Below, piece after piece: positions 1 to 7,277 of a stretch of 23,156 nt of DNA (its first letter is position 1; each line of letters starts with the position of its first letter). The stretch spans positions 1 through 23,156 of the forward strand of contig JBBIJR010000057.1 of the NCBI GenBank assembly GCA_037445875.1. Reading direction: 5' to 3'. Source of the stretch: JBBIJR01 sp037445875. Its GTDB lineage: Bacteria; CLD3; SB21. Below the pieces are notes generated by a model, which was given only the letters and a program-made list of their open reading frames with translations, was not told where the DNA came from and made no database searches. Both the position numbers and the translations under genes were made by a program.

Positions 1-326
1 GCACTCGTCGTACGGCACGCATGCTCGACAAGATTGTGATGCTGAAAGGTTCGCCGACGCTCGTATCGGACAGCGCGGGGATCGCCTATGTGTGCTCCAC
101 CGGCAATCCGGGCATGGCCACCGGTGGGAGCGGGGACGTACTGACGGGCATCATCGGTGCTTTCCTGGTTCAACATATCATTCCCGTCCAGGCGGCCTAC
201 GCGGGCGCCTACGTTCATGGTCTGACAGGGGACCTTGCCAGGGCCGACAAGAGTGAGCCAGGGCTGATTTCCTCCGATCTGATCGAGTACCTGCCCAAAG
301 CATTCCAACATCTGCAAATTGTATAG
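1..326 (+). CDS. nnrD: ADP-dependent NAD(P)H-hydrate dehydratase, C-terminal part (partial)
   Basis: This is the C-terminal end of the YjeF C-domain (ribokinase-like fold), which uses ADP or ATP to dehydrate damaged NAD(P)HX back to NAD(P)H in the cytoplasm. The frame is open to the left edge of the window (codons from position 3), so the ATG at 21 is internal and not the start. The run VMLKGSPTLV matches the family's 'vvLKGa.T.i' strand. The NPGMATGGSGDVLTG run (about positions 108-152) is the family's nucleotide-binding and catalytic signature, including the catalytic Asp of GSGDVL. The tail, with AYAGAYVHGLTGDLA and the SSDLIEYLP helix, is also typical. The stop at 324-326 overlaps the AGGAG that serves the next gene, so the two are probably co-transcribed. 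The full protein may also carry the N-terminal epimerase domain, which would lie outside the window. Confidence 0.93.
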   Translation, partial: TRRTARMLDKIVMLKGSPTLVSDSAGIAYVCSTGNPGMATGGSGDVLTGIIGAFLVQHIIPVQAAYAGAYVHGLTGDLARADKSEPGLISSDLIEYLPKAFQHLQIV

Positions 327-332
327 GAGCCG

Positions 333-1142
333 ATGAAAAGACGAATCCTCCTGGCGAGCCTGATCGCTGCGGTGGTGGTCTTGGCCGCGGCCTGGTTTAT
401 GCGCCCTCGAATCGAGGCCTACCTGTATCGCCAGCGCGTCGACCGGGACAACGCCGAGACGATGAAGGCGATCACCTCCAAGGATGTGATCACCCAGGAG
501 CTCCTGGACTCGATCCAACAGTCGGCCGTCAAGCCGGTCGTGCCGGAACGGGCCTATCTCGAAGTCCCGAGCTTTTGCCAGTCGCCGTATCCCACGGAGG
601 ACAGTTGGAGGTTCCACAAGGAGAGCTGCGAAGAAGCCGCGGCACTGCAGGCCGTTTACTACTGGAGGGGCATCAGGGATGTGAAGCCGGCAGAAGTCGA
701 TCGTACGCTTCGCGACATGGTTGCCTGGCAGGAAAAGCACTTTGGCGAACACAAGGACATCCACGCGGACTCCGTCAAGCTGCTCTTGACGGGATACTTT
801 GGATACCTGCCGGAGGAGGTCAGGATCCTGCGCAAGGCCACGATCCTGGACATCAAACAGCATGTGGCGCAAGGTTATCCCGTCATCGCGCCGACATATG
901 GCCGAGCTCTGAAGAACCCGTACTACACTCCGCCCGGGCCCGAATACCACATGGTGACCGTCATAGGTTACACCCGGGATCGGATCATCACCAACGACGT
1001 CGGCACCAAGAGGGGCAAGGATTACACGTATGACCTTGAGACTTTCCGCAAGGCGATGGAAATGGAAGGCGGCGATTGTCTGGTGATCATCCCCACGGGG
1101 CGGGCATCGGCCATGCCTGCTCAGGAACGACGCTTCCAGTAG
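333..1142 (+). CDS. membrane-anchored C39-like (papain-fold) cysteine peptidase
   Basis: The protein has 269 residues. Residues about 4-23 form one hydrophobic segment after a basic start (MKRR), which would be an uncleaved anchor or signal peptide exporting the rest. The body resembles the peptidase_C39_2 domain: Cys99 in ESCEEAAALQAV starts the helix as in papain folds, His206 lies in EYHMVTVIGY, and Asp222 in NDVG completes a plausible Cys-His-Asp triad. A VPSFCQSPYP stretch precedes the domain, as is common in this family. The start follows an AGGAG that overlaps the stop of the upstream gene, with a short 3-nt spacing. The last 22 bp overlap the 3' end of the permease gene on the other strand. 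The substrate cannot be read from the sequence. Stand-alone C39-like domains are often annotated as hypothetical and need not be bacteriocin leader peptidases, and no ABC transporter is fused or adjacent. Confidence 0.8.
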   Translation: MKRRILLASLIAAVVVLAAAWFMRPRIEAYLYRQRVDRDNAETMKAITSKDVITQELLDSIQQSAVKPVVPERAYLEVPSFCQSPYPTEDSWRFHKESCEEAAALQAVYYWRGIRDVKPAEVDRTLRDMVAWQEKHFGEHKDIHADSVKLLLTGYFGYLPEEVRILRKATILDIKQHVAQGYPVIAPTYGRALKNPYYTPPGPEYHMVTVIGYTRDRIITNDVGTKRGKDYTYDLETFRKAMEMEGGDCLVIIPTGRASAMPAQERRFQ

Positions 1143-2512
1143 CCATAGACGGGGATGCCTGAAAGGACAAGGATCAATCCGAGGCCTGAATTGCGAACGT
1201 CCCCGATGAAGATGTAGATGATGAACAAAAGAGAGATTGTGATGTAGACGATCGGGATGACGGGGTATCCCCAGACACGATACGGCCTATCCAGGTCCGC
1301 CCGCCGCCGCCGAAGTATGAACAAACCGACCACGGTCAAGACGTTGAACAATAGGGAGGCAAACGTCGTGTACGTGAGCAAATCGCTGTACGTTCCGCTC
1401 AAGGTAAGGAGAGAGGCCCACAGCCCTTGCAGGGCCAACGCCACGACGGGCGTTTTGAACGATGGATGCAGCCGGTCCACGCTTCGAAAAAAAAGTCCGT
1501 CCCTGGCCATGGCATAGTAGACGCGCGCCCCCGAAAGGATCAATCCGTTGTTACATCCGAACGTCGATATCAGAATGGCGACGGCAATAAGGCTCACACC
1601 GATCGGTCCGAAGAGGACCTGCGCAACCTCGGCGGCGATGCGATTGTCGGGTATCCCCGCCATCTGAGACGCCGGGATGATGTACACATATGCTGCCGTC
1701 GTCAGCGTGTACACGAGGCCGGTGATCCCGGTTCCCACGACCAGTGCCATCGGCAGCGTACGACGGGGCTCCCTGACTTCTTCTGCAATGAACGTGACCG
1801 AGTTCCATGCATCGTAGGCAAAGAGCGCCTTCGACATCGCGACGGCAAAAGCGGCCAGGAAACTCATTTGAACGGCCTCGTTTACCTGAGGGGTCAGTAC
1901 CGGCGTGAAGTGATTCCACGAGCCGCGGCTCCAGAAAAAGGCGAGGAGAATGAGTACTACCAGTACGCCTACTTTCGTAATCGTAAAGAAATTCTGCACG
2001 AGCGCTCCCAGCCGCACACCGAAGACGTTGATCACCGTCAGCAGCGCAATGCTCAGGATCCCGACGATCTGGGCCGAATTCACCGCAAGGGGACCGATGT
2101 TGAAGACGGTGTGAGACTCCGACAGGAGGGGGAAGAACACGCCTAAATATTTGGCGAAGGCGACGGCGACCGCGGCGATAAAACCAGTCTGGATCACGAG
2201 AAAGACCGTCCAGCCGTATAAGAAACCCAGCAGGGGAGAATAGGTCTCGCGCAGGTACACGTACTGGCCGCCCGCGTGCGGCATGGAGGCGGCAAGTTCA
2301 CCGTAACAAAGTCCGCCCAGGATCGTGAACACGCCGCCGAACAGCCACATCAACACCAGCAAGCCCGGTGTCTGCACGTATCCCGCCATCAACGACGGAG
2401 CGATGAAGATGCCCGACCCGATCATCGAGCCGATGATGATCGTCGAGGCATCGAGCAGTCCGAGGCCTTTTACAAAGCCGTTGTTGGTCGATTCGCTGGA
2501 AGCTGGCATCAT
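1121..2512 (-). CDS. APC-family amino acid permease
   Basis: This is a 463-residue inner-membrane transporter of the amino acid/polyamine/organocation family (AA_permease_2 / LAT-like type), with about 12 hydrophobic segments. The N-terminal GSMIGSGIF (about residues 28-36) is the unwound TM1 substrate-binding motif of the family. The GELAASMPHAGGQYVYLRE run after TM2 and the ARDGLFF loop in the second half are also typical. Length is normal for the family. Two adjacent ATG codons (2510-2512 and 2507-2509) could start it, and I see no clear Shine-Dalgarno. It lies 13 bp downstream of the beta-barrel gene and is probably on the same transcript. The substrate is probably a neutral amino acid but cannot be resolved by eye. 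It is the third amino-acid transporter family in this minus-strand region, after NSS and AGCS. Confidence 0.9.
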   Translation of the reverse strand: MMPASSESTNNGFVKGLGLLDASTIIIGSMIGSGIFIAPSLMAGYVQTPGLLVLMWLFGGVFTILGGLCYGELAASMPHAGGQYVYLRETYSPLLGFLYGWTVFLVIQTGFIAAVAVAFAKYLGVFFPLLSESHTVFNIGPLAVNSAQIVGILSIALLTVINVFGVRLGALVQNFFTITKVGVLVVLILLAFFWSRGSWNHFTPVLTPQVNEAVQMSFLAAFAVAMSKALFAYDAWNSVTFIAEEVREPRRTLPMALVVGTGITGLVYTLTTAAYVYIIPASQMAGIPDNRIAAEVAQVLFGPIGVSLIAVAILISTFGCNNGLILSGARVYYAMARDGLFFRSVDRLHPSFKTPVVALALQGLWASLLTLSGTYSDLLTYTTFASLLFNVLTVVGLFILRRRRADLDRPYRVWGYPVIPIVYITISLLFIIYIFIGDVRNSGLGLILVLSGIPVYGYWKRRS

Positions 2513-2525
2513 GTGTGCAGTTTCA

Positions 2526-3755
2526 TCACATGCGGTAGCTCAAAGAGACCCGCCAGGCGCTGAGCGATGCAAGATCTCCTTCTGTGACCAGGTCGATCAC
2601 CAAGTTATCATACCGATAGCCCAGACCGAAACTGTAGCCAGAGGTAATCTGTTCCGTCGTACGTTTGTTTCGGGCAGTCGTTTTGTCGAATTTGAATTGC
2701 TGCCAACTGTAGGATGCGAAGGCGCCGGATCTCAGTTTCAGATGTCCTGTCAGGTTAAGTTCGATTCCCAAGGGAAGCACAAGTTGTGCGTCGTACTGGT
2801 GATAATCGGTATCGTCATCGATCACCGTCGTGTCCGGTCCGTACTCCGGCCCCGAAGTTTCGGTGAAGGACAGGACAGCAATTCCTTGCTCCGGATGGCG
2901 TGCCCTGCCGTATCGGAAATAGCTTCGTATCGCACCGGCAACGGTAAGACGTTCGTTATTCCATTCCGTCCCAACGCCCAACGAGCCTGAGGCCAGCCAG
3001 CCGTCCTGCGAAGGCCTATCGGTGAGGATTGTCATTGACCTTTCGGAATAAAGGGTATCGTACGTATACGCGAGGGAGTCACTTTCGAAGTCTTCGCCGG
3101 CGAATGCCTCTGATGCGTTGAAACTAACATAGCCGGCCCCCACCAAAAGGACCAAAGACTGGCGGTCCGAAAGGCGCCGCTTCCATACGACGTTGGTCCG
3201 GAATGCATGTGCCTTTGCATCTCCGTTCGTCCTTTCCGATCTGCGTGTCGTGTCGGCTTCACGCGTGAACGACACGGTATCGACGTCCGCATACGTGTAC
3301 GCGTAGAAGTACGTGCGGTCCTGTTCCAGATCGATGTGGGTGTTCTCGTAGGTCAGCGTGGCGTCCATAGACCAAGAATCGTATGACTTCCTCACGAGTC
3401 CCAACCGGAGACTGTGGGTATAGTCGGGGATCTTCACACGATAGACGTCCTTGCTGTGCGATGTACGACTGGGGTCAGGTCCTTCAACAGAAACATTCTC
3501 CGAACGGAACCCCGTCAGCGGCGATAAGCGGACAAGTACGTAATCGAGCCCCAGCAACCCATACGCGGTGTTCTTCGCGAGGATCGCGTGAACATCGTAG
3601 GAGCGGCTCCTGCTGGTCTGGTCGCTGGAACTCCACTCCTCACGGATCGTTCCACTGTAGTAGCTAATGGTCGGAGGTCGTACTTCGAAGCGTTCTTGTG
3701 CCGAACGGTAGACTTGGCCGCCGACGTAGAGACCTCCGTACCATGCACTTCCCAT
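2526..3755 (-). CDS. outer-membrane beta-barrel protein, C-terminal fragment after an apparent frameshift
   Basis: This is the larger part of a probable outer-membrane beta-barrel. It has many alternating-polarity strands rich in Tyr, Ser, Thr and Arg (such as AWYGGLYVGGQVYR and SYSFGLGYRYDNLVIDL) and a C-terminal strand WRVSLSYRM resembling a final barrel strand. The frame is open up to 3833, but residues upstream of the ATG at 3753-3755 do not look like the family. The preceding reading frame (3755-4033) supplies a signal peptide and first strands and stops at TAA, which overlaps this ATG as TAATG. One missing base near the ATTAAAGG at 3754-3761 would rejoin the two into a protein of about 500 residues. 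A barrel cannot be exported without the signal peptide, so the split is a sequencing error, a real inactivation or, less likely, a recoding event. I do not recognise the specific family or ligand. Confidence 0.72.
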   Translation of the reverse strand: MGSAWYGGLYVGGQVYRSAQERFEVRPPTISYYSGTIREEWSSSDQTSRSRSYDVHAILAKNTAYGLLGLDYVLVRLSPLTGFRSENVSVEGPDPSRTSHSKDVYRVKIPDYTHSLRLGLVRKSYDSWSMDATLTYENTHIDLEQDRTYFYAYTYADVDTVSFTREADTTRRSERTNGDAKAHAFRTNVVWKRRLSDRQSLVLLVGAGYVSFNASEAFAGEDFESDSLAYTYDTLYSERSMTILTDRPSQDGWLASGSLGVGTEWNNERLTVAGAIRSYFRYGRARHPEQGIAVLSFTETSGPEYGPDTTVIDDDTDYHQYDAQLVLPLGIELNLTGHLKLRSGAFASYSWQQFKFDKTTARNKRTTEQITSGYSFGLGYRYDNLVIDLVTEGDLASLSAWRVSLSYRM

Positions 3756-4033
3756 TAAAGGCCGCTCCAGCCGAGTTTGATACGACTCGTGTAACCCCTG
3801 CCAAAGTCCAGGATGGCGGACCCTGTGTCCCACCGTGCGACGGTGGCGGGGTTCCTGAAGAGGTCGCTTACGGGGTCCTCACTTACGCCGATCAGCTGAG
3901 TACCCATCGACGTCAGGCGGGGAGAAACATAGTCCGATCGGTTGAGAGTCACACCGGTCAAGCTTCGTTCGGACAGGGTTTGGGCGTACAGGGCCGGCAC
4001 AAAGGCCGCAAGCATGAACATACACCGGAACAT
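3755..4033 (-). CDS. outer-membrane beta-barrel protein, N-terminal fragment with signal peptide (same broken gene)
   Basis: These 92 codons begin with a clear signal peptide (MFRCMFMLAAFVPALYA, probable cleavage before QTL). Next comes a region like the N-terminus of FadL/PorV-type barrels: SMGTQLIGVSEDPVSDLFRNPA recalls the 'lGmGga..a..dd..a.f.NPA' pattern. The frame ends with RIKLGWSGL followed by TAA, while the natural continuation (MGSAWYGG and onward) lies in the next frame. A strong GGGAGG lies about 6 nt before the ATG at 4031-4033, so this is the true start of the gene. A promoter-like TTGACA is found about 140 bp upstream. Read this with the entry at 2526-3755 as one gene. Confidence 0.72.
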   Translation of the reverse strand: MFRCMFMLAAFVPALYAQTLSERSLTGVTLNRSDYVSPRLTSMGTQLIGVSEDPVSDLFRNPATVARWDTGSAILDFGRGYTSRIKLGWSGL

Positions 4034-4148
4034 GGCTGCCTCCCAGGGCTAAGAGATCGGGAATGCGCTCCGGCCTACGGTGCGTATTGGAACTTGGAGT
4101 TCATCCCGGAGGCTGTTGATAGATCTATGGTCATTGACTACTCGATCC

Positions 4149-4177
4149 AGCTTACGCAGTTCTTTCCAATCTGTCAA
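4149..4177 (-). promoter_or_regulatory. sigma70-type promoter for the beta-barrel/permease unit
   Basis: On the minus strand a consensus -35 TTGACA (4177-4172) is followed after exactly 17 bp by TAAGCT (4154-4149), which keeps the most conserved first, second and last bases of a -10 box. Transcription would start near 4142, giving a leader of about 110 nt before the ATG at 4033. That leader contains a 10-bp palindrome ATAGATCTAT (4119-4128) and a GAACT-tgg-AGTTC inverted repeat (4090-4102), either of which could be an operator or chance. The promoter sits directly after a terminator-like hairpin of the preceding gene. Confidence 0.5.
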
Positions 4178-4183
4178 CGGAAA

Positions 4184-4227
4184 ACTGTGTGCTCCTCCGG
4201 CCCTCCTCTTCCCTGTCGGCACACAGT
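4184..4227 (-). terminator. terminator-like hairpin after the AGCS symporter gene
   Basis: A perfect 9-bp inverted repeat, ACTGTGTGC (4184-4192) and GCACACAGT (4219-4227), with a 26-nt loop starts 3 bp beyond the symporter stop at 4231. On the minus strand it is followed by TTTT and then CCG. The long loop and short U-tract make it weaker than a textbook Rho-independent terminator. Its position between a stop codon and a new -35 box supports the role. Confidence 0.5.
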
Positions 4228-4230
4228 GGA

Positions 4231-5646
4231 TCAGGTGCCGAACGGATTCTTGATTACCGCTGTGTCCCACCGTCGCAGATAGTCATCCGTCACGGAGCGA
4301 ATCACTTTCCCCAAAAGAACCAAGCCGATCAGATTGGGAATGGCCATCAACGCGTTACCGATGTCCCCGAAGTTCCACACGATTCGCAGATACTGGCCTT
4401 GGAGTACGGCCCCAAAGAAGACGAACACGCAGAATGCATAACGATAGACAATCACGCTTTTCACGCCCCAGAGGTACTTGGCCCCCTGCTCTCCGTAATA
4501 TGACCAACCGATGAGCGTAGTGTAGCCGAAAAGAAAGCTACTGAGACTGACGATCCAACCGCCCAGATCCGTTCCAAGTCCGACGGCGAAGGCCGACTTG
4601 GTTAGTTCCGTGCTGGTCAAACCCGTCGTATGAGGGTGGAGATTGGAATTGAGGATCACAAAAGTGGTCATGCTGCATACGATGATCGTGTCTATGAACG
4701 TTCCCATCATGGCGACGAGACCCTGGGCGCCCGCTTCGTTACCCTTGGCGGCAGCGGCCGGTATCGAACAGGAGCCGATGCCCGACTCGTTGGACAGCGT
4801 ACCGCGTGCGATACCGAAGCGCATGGCCTCCTTGACCGTGTGACCGAGGAAGCCTCCGACCACAGCCTCATCCGTGAGGGCGGAACGAAGAACGATCTCG
4901 AAGATGGCCGGAATGTTGGTGAAGTTGATCAAGATCACGTAGAGACCGGCGCCCATGTAGATGACGATCATGCCCGGAACGAGCTTCTCTGCCACGTGCG
5001 CAATGCGCGTGACTCCGCCGATGATGACGACGCCCACCAGAATGGCCAGCCCGACGCCGGTAAAAATGAATGGTATATTGAAATCACTCTTGAGGGCCAG
5101 GGCAATCGAATTGGACTGGGCCATGTTCCCGCTGCCCATCGTGGCCATCAGAATGACGGCGATAGAAAACCATAACGCCAGAAATTTCCCAAACGTTTTG
5201 TGCGTCAATCCGTCGCGCAGGTAGTACATGGCCCCACCGCTGTACGTACCGTCGGCCATCTTAAGCCGGTACTTGAGGCCGAGCAGACCTTCGGCGTACT
5301 TGGTCGCCATGCCGAACACGGCGGTCATCCACATCCAGAACGAAGCCCCCGGCCCGCCGCTGGCAATGGCGGTTGCCACGCCCGCGATGTTGCCGTTGCC
5401 CACCGTCGCCGCGAGAGCGGTCATCAGGGCCTGGAACGGGGTGATGTCGCCGGCGGCCGCTTCCTCCTTGGCCCGTCCGTGGATCATGAACCGGATGGCC
5501 AGACCGAGGCGACGGACCTGGATGAAGCGCGTGAGAAAGGTCATGTACACACCCGTGCCTCCCAACAGCAGGATGACCGCCGGCCACCAGATGTGGTCCG
5601 CGATCTGCGTGGTGATGTCGAGCATCCGGTCCAGGAATTCGGTCAT
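4231..5646 (-). CDS. Na+:alanine/glycine symporter (AGCS family)
   Basis: This is a 471-residue inner-membrane transporter of the alanine-or-glycine:cation symporter family (AlsT/DagA/AgcS type), which takes up small neutral amino acids with Na+. Recognisable family blocks are ATVGNGNIAGVATAIASGGP (about residues 83-102), followed by GASFWMWMTAVFGMATKYAE, the usual signature, and MGSGNMAQSNSIA in the middle helices. The RGTLSNESGIGSCSIPAAAA block corresponds to the family's 'G.fSNEAG.Gsap.a.aa'. There are roughly 11 membrane segments and full length. An AGGAGG lies about 6 nt before the ATG. It begins 12 bp after the stop of the NSS transporter gene, so the two are almost certainly one operon. 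A hairpin terminator follows its stop. Confidence 0.95.
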   Translation of the reverse strand: MTEFLDRMLDITTQIADHIWWPAVILLLGGTGVYMTFLTRFIQVRRLGLAIRFMIHGRAKEEAAAGDITPFQALMTALAATVGNGNIAGVATAIASGGPGASFWMWMTAVFGMATKYAEGLLGLKYRLKMADGTYSGGAMYYLRDGLTHKTFGKFLALWFSIAVILMATMGSGNMAQSNSIALALKSDFNIPFIFTGVGLAILVGVVIIGGVTRIAHVAEKLVPGMIVIYMGAGLYVILINFTNIPAIFEIVLRSALTDEAVVGGFLGHTVKEAMRFGIARGTLSNESGIGSCSIPAAAAKGNEAGAQGLVAMMGTFIDTIIVCSMTTFVILNSNLHPHTTGLTSTELTKSAFAVGLGTDLGGWIVSLSSFLFGYTTLIGWSYYGEQGAKYLWGVKSVIVYRYAFCVFVFFGAVLQGQYLRIVWNFGDIGNALMAIPNLIGLVLLGKVIRSVTDDYLRRWDTAVIKNPFGT

Positions 5647-5658
5647 GGAGGCCTCCTG

Positions 5659-7035
5659 TTAGAAAACGGTGATACCGAGGAACTTCTGCAGCACAGTGAT
5701 GACGAAAACGGAGCCGATGATGGCCGGGCAAACGAAGCGGATCATGGTGTTCAGGAACATCTCCACGAGCGAGCCCTTATAGCCGGGATATCCGTTTGCG
5801 ATCTCTTCGGAGAGATTGTGCACTTTCCAGCGGTAGGCCGTAAACAGCGAAATGAGGAAGCCACCGAGCGGCAAAAACGTGTCGCTGAAGATATCGGTGA
5901 CAACGGTGAGGACATCGTGCGTTGCGCCTCCGTAGGTGAGGAACTTTGTACACCACTCGACCGCACCGGTGGAGAGCATGCTGGGTAGGCCTACCACAAA
6001 GATCGTCATCGCCATCAGCCACACGGCCCTTTTTCTGGGCCATTTGCGCTCATCGACAAAGTAGGCGACCGGTACCTCGAGCAGAGAAATGGTGGACGTG
6101 AGAGCGGCGAAGCACAGAAGCAGAAAAAACGATGCGCCGATCAGGCGGCCGATCACCGGTCCCATGTTTTCGAAGACCCCCGGCAGTGTGACAAACACGA
6201 GTCCGGGCCCGGCGGAAGGCTGCAGTCCCTGGAAATATACGAACGGAAAGATCATTAATCCGGCCATGAACGCAACGGTCGTGTCCGACAGAGTCACGAT
6301 GGCGGCAGAGGAGACGATGTTTTCCTGGCGGCCAATATACGATCCGTAGGTGATGAGCGTACCCATGCCCAGGGAAAGCGAAAAAAATGCCTGCGACAAA
6401 GCCGAATACACGGTGCGAGCCGTCACATTCTCAAGTTTCGGCACAAGATAAAACTCAATACCCTGGAATGCATTGTCAAGTGTGAACGCGTACAGAATCA
6501 AGAGAATGAGAATGAGCACCAGCAACGGCATCATGATCTTGGACCATCTTTCGATGCCTCTTTGAACGCCTCCGGCTACGATGAGCGCTGTGGCGAGCAT
6601 AAACGAAAGTGAAAAGAACAAGTTGTCCCAGAAGTCGACCGTGTATCCAATGAAATCCTTGGCCACGTCGAAGTCCCCGGCCAGCATGTGCAGGAAATAT
6701 CCGAAAGCCCAGCCGGCGACAACATTATAAAAGGAGAGGATCATGAACCCACACAAAACGCCCAGCAGTCCGACTGTTCCCCACGACCGGCCCGACAGGG
6801 CCATGAACGCCGGATACGTGCTGAGCTGTGTTCTGCGGCCGATGGCGATTTCACTCACCATGATCGGAAAGCACAAAACGAACGCGCAGACCAGGTAAAT
6901 GACCAGGAAAGCCGCGCCGCCGTTGGAGCCGGCTTCGTAGGGAAACTTCCAGATGTTCCCCAGTCCGATGGCCGACCCGGCTGCGGCGGCGATGAATCCT
7001 ATTCGACCGGTAAAGGAACCGCGCGCTTGCGCCAT
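5659..7035 (-). CDS. Na+-dependent transporter of the NSS (SNF/LeuT-like) family
   Basis: This is a 458-residue inner-membrane symporter, the bacterial relative of LeuT, importing amino acids or related amines with Na+. TM1 holds the family signature GSAIGLGNIWKFPY (about residues 20-33), with the Gly-rich unwound stretch that binds substrate and Na+. It is followed by SNGGAAFLVIYL, and the GMGTLITYGSYIG block (about 242-254) is the TM6-TM7 region. About 11-12 hydrophobic segments and a full-length C-terminus indicate an intact gene. The ATG is preceded by GAGGGA at about 8 nt. It is the first gene of a two-gene unit with the AGCS symporter, and lies 242 bp downstream of the M14-like gene. 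The substrate is not resolvable by eye. Confidence 0.95.
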   Translation of the reverse strand: MAQARGSFTGRIGFIAAAAGSAIGLGNIWKFPYEAGSNGGAAFLVIYLVCAFVLCFPIMVSEIAIGRRTQLSTYPAFMALSGRSWGTVGLLGVLCGFMILSFYNVVAGWAFGYFLHMLAGDFDVAKDFIGYTVDFWDNLFFSLSFMLATALIVAGGVQRGIERWSKIMMPLLVLILILLILYAFTLDNAFQGIEFYLVPKLENVTARTVYSALSQAFFSLSLGMGTLITYGSYIGRQENIVSSAAIVTLSDTTVAFMAGLMIFPFVYFQGLQPSAGPGLVFVTLPGVFENMGPVIGRLIGASFFLLLCFAALTSTISLLEVPVAYFVDERKWPRKRAVWLMAMTIFVVGLPSMLSTGAVEWCTKFLTYGGATHDVLTVVTDIFSDTFLPLGGFLISLFTAYRWKVHNLSEEIANGYPGYKGSLVEMFLNTMIRFVCPAIIGSVFVITVLQKFLGITVF

Positions 7036-7277
7036 GGAAGATCTCCCTCGTTGTTCGAGATGGGGTTGGTGTACGGATGATCAGTTGCCAAACCAGTTCA
7101 CGGATAGCCATTCACGAAGATTCACCACGGAGCTCACCGGGGCGGCTCAGCGGTCTTACGGATGTTGCATTCGGAGAAAAAACGTGCGCCTCACCAGGCA
7201 GGCCGGTGTGAAACGCCGCAAAAGATAATACAAAAGACGAAGAAAGCAAGAGGGAAAGGACCCTCCGAGGGAACCGG
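7036..7277. other. intergenic region between the M14-like gene and the transporter pair
   Basis: No convincing coding sequence is present in these 242 bp. On the minus strand an A/T-rich block (about 7215-7250) contains TATTAT (7230-7225) close to a TATCTTTTG string. This could be a -10 element for the transporter pair or a U-rich tail ending the upstream transcript. I find no matching -35 at 16-18 bp and only a 4-bp hairpin near the M14-like stop (about 7261-7271), so neither role is assigned. Confidence 0.3.

Noticed and set aside
333..1142. C39-like peptidase as a bacteriocin export/processing gene
   Set aside because: There is no ABC transporter domain or partner, no precursor peptide with a double-Gly leader nearby, and the neighbouring gene is housekeeping NAD(P)HX repair.
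4049..4270. Possible small minus-strand gene (73 codons) in the gap downstream of the AGCS gene
   Set aside because: It would begin inside the symporter gene, run through the terminator-like hairpin and promoter, lacks a Shine-Dalgarno, and has no recognisable features.
5200..5988. Open frame of 262 codons on the plus strand across the two symporter genes
   Set aside because: It spans the junction of two clear minus-strand genes and encodes a low-complexity His/Arg/Glu-rich product without homology signals.
7255..7275. Hairpin CCCTCCGAGGG near the M14-like stop as a terminator
   Set aside because: Only four base pairs with a three-base loop and no immediate U-run, so too weak to call.
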